64,000 bases of DNA, from NCBI RefSeq assembly GCF_003666685.1, contig NZ_RCIZ01000007.1, positions 124,001 to 188,000 of the forward strand, in the 5' to 3' direction. The notes beneath the pieces were generated by a model. It was given only the letters and a program-made list of their open reading frames with translations, was not told where the DNA came from and did no database searches. Shown here piece after piece: positions 60,420 through 64,000 of the stretch; position 1 is the first letter of the stretch; each line of letters begins with the position of its first letter. The DNA comes from Mesorhizobium sp. YM1C-6-2. Lineage in GTDB: Bacteria; Pseudomonadota; Alphaproteobacteria; Rhizobiales; Rhizobiaceae. The translations under genes and the position numbers were made by a program.

Positions 60420-60812
60420 TTATGCTGTTTTTTGTTGACGCAGTTCTTTCATGTGCGCCGTCTGACATGCCCGATATGCAGTCAGCTTGTCCCGGTACTC
60501 CTTCGTCATCTGCTGCGGATCCCAGATGTGGCCGTAGTCGATCGAAACGTTGGCGCTTCCGATCCCGGAGAGGTCCTCCAGCTTTTGCTTGGCCGTTATC
60601 TGGAAGAAGGCCGACATCATGCAGCCTGGCTCTGTCACGAAGAGGACGACGTCCACTTCAGCGCCATTGGCGGCTTCCCTGATCGAAACGTCGCCCACGA
60701 GACCCATGGAAACCAATCCTCCCGGGGCCCCGGAGGCAATGCTGCAAGGATCGATGATGGCTTCGAGCGTCTGCATTACGTTTTCATGCAGTTGATTGGC
60801 TGTCATCGTCAT
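60420..60812 (-). CDS. DUF59 / MIP18-type metal-sulfur assembly protein
   Basis: This 130-residue protein resembles DUF59 (PaaD/SufT/MIP18-like), factors that help assemble or deliver iron-sulfur or related metal cofactors. Matching parts are LEAIIDPCSIASG and VSMGLVGDVSI, the conserved region after the first helix, then VLFVTEPGCMMSAFFQITAK with the family Cys, and an unusual C-terminal extension (MTKEYRDKLTAYRACQTAHM). It lies between the amidohydrolase and the substrate-binding gene, with 10- and 15-nt gaps. It may serve metal loading of the amidohydrolase or an unlinked pathway enzyme; that is inference. Confidence 0.8.
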   Translation of the reverse strand: MTMTANQLHENVMQTLEAIIDPCSIASGAPGGLVSMGLVGDVSIREAANGAEVDVVLFVTEPGCMMSAFFQITAKQKLEDLSGIGSANVSIDYGHIWDPQQMTKEYRDKLTAYRACQTAHMKELRQQKTA

Positions 60813-60822
60813 TCTCCCGGGC

Positions 60823-61893
60823 TCAGGCGGCAGCGCGCTTCAGGGTCGAGTACGGCTCCATGAGACGACGTGGCTTGGCGTACTCGCCAGAAGACATGGT
60901 CTTATTGATCTGATTGTCGCTGAGACCCAGAAGTCGCGCGGCGTTCAAGCCGAGAATGTTGCGCTTTGCTTCTTCCGTCAGCTCAGGAAAACCGTATCCC
61001 TCCACGAGATCCCGCGGCATCTCGATCTTCCAGAACGCCTCTTCATACCAACGGGAGTGGCCGACAAGCCCGCCCATGGCCCAGAGGATGCGGTCTCCGA
61101 AGCCGTTCATCATCAGGGTGCCGACGATCTCCAGGAACTTGCGCGGGGACCTGGCCAGTAGTGCGGTGGTTCCTTCGGTGCTTACAGTGATATTCGGATG
61201 CCACTGCATCTGGGCCACTGTCTCTTCCATGAACGCCCAACCGCCATGGACAATCTCAAAATTCAGGTCCGGGAAGGCGCGCGCAGCAGCGCCTACTTCA
61301 AATGGGAAATACGGTTCGATCGGCACCGGACCCATGACGATGGCCTTGTGGATCGCAACCGTCCGAAGGCCGTGCTTCCGCACCTTCTCGAAGATCGGAT
61401 AGAGCAGCTTCTCGTCATCGATCGTATAGCTGCGCAGTTCGCCCGAGATCATGTCATGCGGATACAGCTTGATCCCGGAAACCTTATGCTTTTCGACCAG
61501 TTCGTCGACGCGATCCAGGGCGTTGGGCTGATGTGGAGACACCCCGCCATAGAGGAATACTCGCCCGGGCCACCGCTCGCGCATCTTCTCGCCCACCCAG
61601 AGCGGCGACCCGCCGTCCTTGAAATAGCCGTAGAGCGGCAGCTCGTGATAGATCGTGGCGTCCGTGTGGCTCTCGCCGAAAATCACGTCGCCCGTCAGAT
61701 CGGGATCACAGATGTCATTGTCGAAGGTTCGCTGATCGAGCACCAGGTCGGGCCGGCCAGGAGGCGCATACTGCGTATGCATCTGATAGACACCCGTCGC
61801 GATCCCGTCGGCGTAAGGCTGCCCGATGCGATTGCTTTCTCTGAAATTGTACGCGTGCGCGATTGCGTCAAGGACGAAGACGTCGTTGAGCAT
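60823..61893 (-). CDS. Amidohydrolase-2 family TIM-barrel hydrolase
   Basis: This 356-residue protein is a metal-dependent amidohydrolase of the COG2159 (ACMSD-like) group. The first strand reads VFVLDAIAHAYNF, where the usual HxH is reduced to HAYNF. Later ligands are VAIHKAIVMG, FEIVHGGWAFMEETVAQMQW and the late WAMGGLVGHS region in place of the usual SDYP. These deviations suggest an altered metal site or a decarboxylase/hydratase function. It is the first gene of the minus-strand operon, 68 nt from a perfect palindrome (61961-61976). The substrate is unknown. Confidence 0.85.
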   Translation of the reverse strand: MLNDVFVLDAIAHAYNFRESNRIGQPYADGIATGVYQMHTQYAPPGRPDLVLDQRTFDNDICDPDLTGDVIFGESHTDATIYHELPLYGYFKDGGSPLWVGEKMRERWPGRVFLYGGVSPHQPNALDRVDELVEKHKVSGIKLYPHDMISGELRSYTIDDEKLLYPIFEKVRKHGLRTVAIHKAIVMGPVPIEPYFPFEVGAAARAFPDLNFEIVHGGWAFMEETVAQMQWHPNITVSTEGTTALLARSPRKFLEIVGTLMMNGFGDRILWAMGGLVGHSRWYEEAFWKIEMPRDLVEGYGFPELTEEAKRNILGLNAARLLGLSDNQINKTMSSGEYAKPRRLMEPYSTLKRAAA

Positions 61894-61960
61894 TTGAACC
61901 TCCCAAGGGCTTGAGGAGACATCAACTCCTCCATTTGCTTCTAATCGAAAAGCTCCCTGT

Positions 61961-61976
61961 CTGATCGATCGATCAG
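61961..61976. promoter_or_regulatory. Perfect 16-bp palindrome, candidate TetR operator
   Basis: CTGATCGATCGATCAG is a perfect palindrome 68 nt upstream of the first gene of the amidohydrolase operon. TetR operators are often palindromes of this size, and a TetR gene ends the same operon. A second TCTGATC follows at about 61979. Confidence 0.55.
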
Positions 61977-62118
61977 TATCTGATCCGAACGATTTTATTT
62001 TGTCAATGCCTCGAAATGGGCAGGGTGGTCCCTGTTCTTCTCGCGAGCATCAGGATCTGCTTTTCGCCGCACTCAGATGCCAGTTGTCCGGTAGAGCGGC
62101 CGCGTGCTGGAAGAACAG

Positions 62119-62448
62119 CTACTTTGCCTGGAAGAGATAAAGCCCGATCGCCAGCAGCGACCGGGCCAACAATGTCGGCACGCTGCCGCTGGTCAGCGCC
62201 CGGTCGTAGATCTGCAGCATATAGATCGAGCCGGTCAGCGCGAGCACGTTGATGACGCCGGAGATCGAAAACAGAAAGACAATGATGCTTCGGAAACCGC
62301 GCGTCAGATCCTTTGCCGTCCGCCGCTGCGACCCGGCACTCCTGCCAGCACCCTTGCTACTGCACATGGAACCCACCCCATTGCCCTTAAAAGGGGCCGA
62401 CGCCCGGGTGCCCCTCCCCGGCGTCGGCTCTGGCGGGCCGGCCGTCAC
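62119..62448 (-). pseudogene. Type I secretion ABC transporter, N-terminal fragment
   Basis: From about residue 40 the frame reads TRGFRSIIVFLFSISGVINV then LALTGSIYMLQIYDRALTSG, the start of a PrtD/HlyB-like type I secretion permease-ATPase. It breaks off at GLYLFQAK with a stop at 62119, losing the rest of the membrane domain and the whole ATPase domain. The break lies just inside the right end of island 2. Confidence 0.75.
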
Positions 62449-62502
62449 GACCGGTCCGCCTGTTCAGATCACAGGTCGAAATCGCAGAGACCGGTTAGCC
62501 GA

Positions 62503-62532
62503 GGACTGCTCGGTTCACCACTCAGTCCGGCA
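62503..62532 (+). repeat. Right attachment site
   Basis: TCACCACTCAGTCCGGCA (62515-62532) is identical to the tRNA-overlapping copy at 1042. On its left, GGACTG (62503-62508) and CAGTCC (62523-62528) form the same dyad with a 14-nt centre as at the middle site. It marks the right end of the tandem array. The tRNA part is not repeated beyond TCACCA. Confidence 0.78.
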
Positions 62533-62564
62533 CCTGTCTGGTCTTACTTCGCGAGAGCATGCCG

Positions 62565-63611
62565 CTATGGATACGTGGGTGCCGCCACCCAGATGGCCAT
62601 CGCCAGGACCGCCACGAGTGAAATGAAAAGCGACGACAGCGCGGCAAGCAGCAGCGGCCGCAGGCCCTGCTCCCGGATCGCGCCGAACCGTGTACCCAGC
62701 CCCAGGGCACCGAGAGCGCAGGTCAGTATCACCGGCGTGATCGACACCAGCGAATCCCGGGCGCCTTGCGGCACGATTCCCGCGGTATTCGCCAACATCA
62801 ACAATATGAAAGCCGCGACAAACAGCGGAAGCATCTGACTTGCGTTGATCGGCGTGTCGGCTGCCGAGCGTCTCCGCACCGCCATCGATGCGACAACGAC
62901 AAGGAGCGGCGCCAGTAGCAAAACACGGGTCAGCTTCACGATGACCGCAAATGCGCCGGCCTCGTCACCATACTGATAGGCGGTGGCGACGACCTGAGCG
63001 ACCTCGTGAACCGACAGGCCTGTCCAGAATCCGAAGGACGTGGCGGTCAGGTCGAGGAGCGACGCAACTACAGGGTAGCAAACGATCGCGAGTGTCCCGA
63101 ACAGCGTGACGCAGGCGATTGCGTAGGAGACTTCCTCGTCGGTTGCATGTTCGATCGCGTTTGTCGCCGCGATCGCGGATGCACCGCAGATCGACGTTCC
63201 AGCGGCCAGCAGTCGGCCCAAACGAGGGTTCACACCGAGCAACCTCGCTGCCGCGACGGTGAATCCATAGGTCGCAGCCACGACCAGGGCGATAAGTACG
63301 ACACCTGTAGTTCCGACATCCATGACCTGCGTCAATGTCAGCTGCAGGCCCAACAGCGCCACGGCGACCCGGAGCAGTCTCTTGCTGAGCAGTGCGATCC
63401 CCGGCAACGCCGGGCTCGGAACCGTCGTGAAGTTGGCAAAAGCCATTCCGATCAAAATGGCCGAGAACATCGGGCTCAGCGCCGAGAACCCGGGCACCTG
63501 TCGCAAGCCATAGGCGGCGGCGGTCACAATGAGGACAAGAGTGACGCCGGGCAGAAAATGCTCAATTCGAGTGTGGAATGCTGCATTTGGCGAAGGTGTC
63601 TGCGTACTCAC
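62565..63611 (-). CDS. YeiH/UPF0324 family membrane exporter
   Basis: This 348-residue inner-membrane protein has about ten TM helices and the UPF0324 pattern: FSALSPMFSAILIGMAFANF, LLRVAVALLGLQLTLTQVMD, LLAAGTSICGASAIAATNAI and SVHEVAQVVATAYQYGDEAG. Some relatives export sulfonates or sulfate; the substrate here is unknown. It is the first gene of the right chromosomal flank, with its stop 33 nt beyond the right attachment site. Confidence 0.93.
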   Translation of the reverse strand: MSTQTPSPNAAFHTRIEHFLPGVTLVLIVTAAAYGLRQVPGFSALSPMFSAILIGMAFANFTTVPSPALPGIALLSKRLLRVAVALLGLQLTLTQVMDVGTTGVVLIALVVAATYGFTVAAARLLGVNPRLGRLLAAGTSICGASAIAATNAIEHATDEEVSYAIACVTLFGTLAIVCYPVVASLLDLTATSFGFWTGLSVHEVAQVVATAYQYGDEAGAFAVIVKLTRVLLLAPLLVVVASMAVRRRSAADTPINASQMLPLFVAAFILLMLANTAGIVPQGARDSLVSITPVILTCALGALGLGTRFGAIREQGLRPLLLAALSSLFISLVAVLAMAIWVAAPTYP

Positions 63612-63765
63612 TTACCTGCCTGTCTTAGGGACGTCTTGCGTTAAACTTTCGTCAGCATCCAATGGCCGAGCGAGCCCCGCAGATCGAGCGTGTCTCGTAC
63701 TCGCGCACCACGGAGCAATACCGCGCGGTCGCAGCCTGATGTGGCCGGCTACGCGCGACCGAGCA

Positions 63766-63930
63766 TCAGCCCTTCCCGGCGCTCAACAGCCTCGCGACTG
63801 CCGGCGCCAGCATCATCTTGAAGAGCTCGGCGGGAATGAATGGGATGAGGCCGAATTCCAGACTGTTGTCCCAGCCGAAAAGAAATGCCAGCCAGAGGCT
63901 TCGGGTGCATGCACAATCTGAGCCGAGTTC
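63766..63930 (-). pseudogene. BioY (biotin transporter) C-terminal fragment
   Basis: The minus-strand frame ending at TGA 63766-63768 reads LWLAFLFGWDNSLEFGLIPF then IPAELFKMMLAPAVARLLSA, the last TM helices of a BioY S-component. Upstream of about 63930 the frame loses resemblance and meets stops before the window edge, so the N-terminal part is missing or shifted. The rest may lie beyond the window in another frame. Confidence 0.65.
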
Positions 63931-64000
63931 AGCATATCAAGAATTCCTCTACGCGCTCCGTTTCAGCCCAGGCTCGGAGCGGCCATTTGGGTGACCGCTG

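Larger units (their letters stand above)
42423..62514. mobile_element. Genomic island 2 (about 20.1 kb)
   Basis: The segment lies between the second and third attachment-site copies. Its left end repeats the left end of island 1, including the recombinase 3' half, but the recombinase is broken. The cargo is two divergent catabolic gene sets with ABC importers, regulators and an MFS transporter, with no mobility genes of its own. It was probably inserted at the same tRNA site by the same recombinase type, giving a tandem array. The boundaries are inferred from the repeats. Confidence 0.75.

Noticed and set aside
42423-62532. Duplicated tRNA 3' fragments at the middle and right sites
   Set aside because: Only TCACCA of the tRNA is shared; T-arm and acceptor sequences are absent there, so no tRNA fragment is annotated.
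1-64000. CRISPR arrays or transposase-bearing insertion sequences
   Set aside because: No regularly spaced short repeats and no transposase-like protein were found in any frame.

Overview
The window looks like a chromosome segment from a high-GC alphaproteobacterium of the Hyphomicrobiales (Rhizobiales), probably close to Mesorhizobium or its relatives. The reasons are the small-protein families (DUF982, DUF6894, DUF3489/DUF2924, DUF5681), the EcfG-type general-stress sigma factor, and promoters of the form GGAAC-N16/17-GTT. No rRNA, ribosomal-protein or other core marker is present, so the genus is an inference.

Layout: the left chromosomal flank (1-1041) has the end of an M20 amidohydrolase gene and a tRNA-Arg(CCT). 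Two tandem genomic islands are inserted at the 3' end of that tRNA, bounded by three copies of an 18-bp site (1042, 42423, 62515). Island 1 (about 41.4 kb) opens with a large serine recombinase and its usual partners DUF2924 and DUF3489. It then carries a defence block (4.1-13.2 kb): a retron-like reverse transcriptase with a PRTase/winged-helix partner, and a Gabija-like GajA/GajB pair with a third zinc-finger-like gene. A long stress-response block follows (13.7-36.8 kb): ferritin-like DUF892, YidB, tiny membrane peptides, a DUF1469/DUF3618 envelope operon, Mn catalase, Zn alcohol dehydrogenase, DUF4142, a Crp/Fnr regulator, an ECF sigma factor and a glycan cluster with UDP-galactopyranose mutase. 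At least eleven of its transcription units are preceded by a GGAAC-N16/17-GTT element, so the island appears to carry both an EcfG-like sigma factor and a regulon for it. The right end holds eroded genes (37-38.5 kb) and a ParB/DNA-methyltransferase, DUF5681, XRE and ImmA/IrrE module.

Island 2 (about 20.1 kb) starts with a damaged copy of the same recombinase end. It carries two apparent catabolic operons. One (45.0-52.7 kb, plus strand, LysR divergent) has a cyclase-family hydrolase, an amidase, a polyamine-type ABC importer and an AtzA/SsnA-type amidohydrolase. The other (61.9-54.5 kb, minus strand) has a TIM-barrel amidohydrolase, a DUF59 protein, a sugar-type ABC importer, a RutC-like RidA protein, a RutD-like alpha/beta hydrolase and a TetR regulator. 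An MFS transporter lies between the two. The right flank (from 62.5 kb) has a YeiH-family exporter and a BioY fragment.

Many small lesions occur (SDR, DUF6894, DUF6766, DUF892, NmrA, RibD-like genes, second recombinase), as expected of accreting and decaying cargo. No conjugation, prophage structural, transposase or CRISPR locus was recognised.
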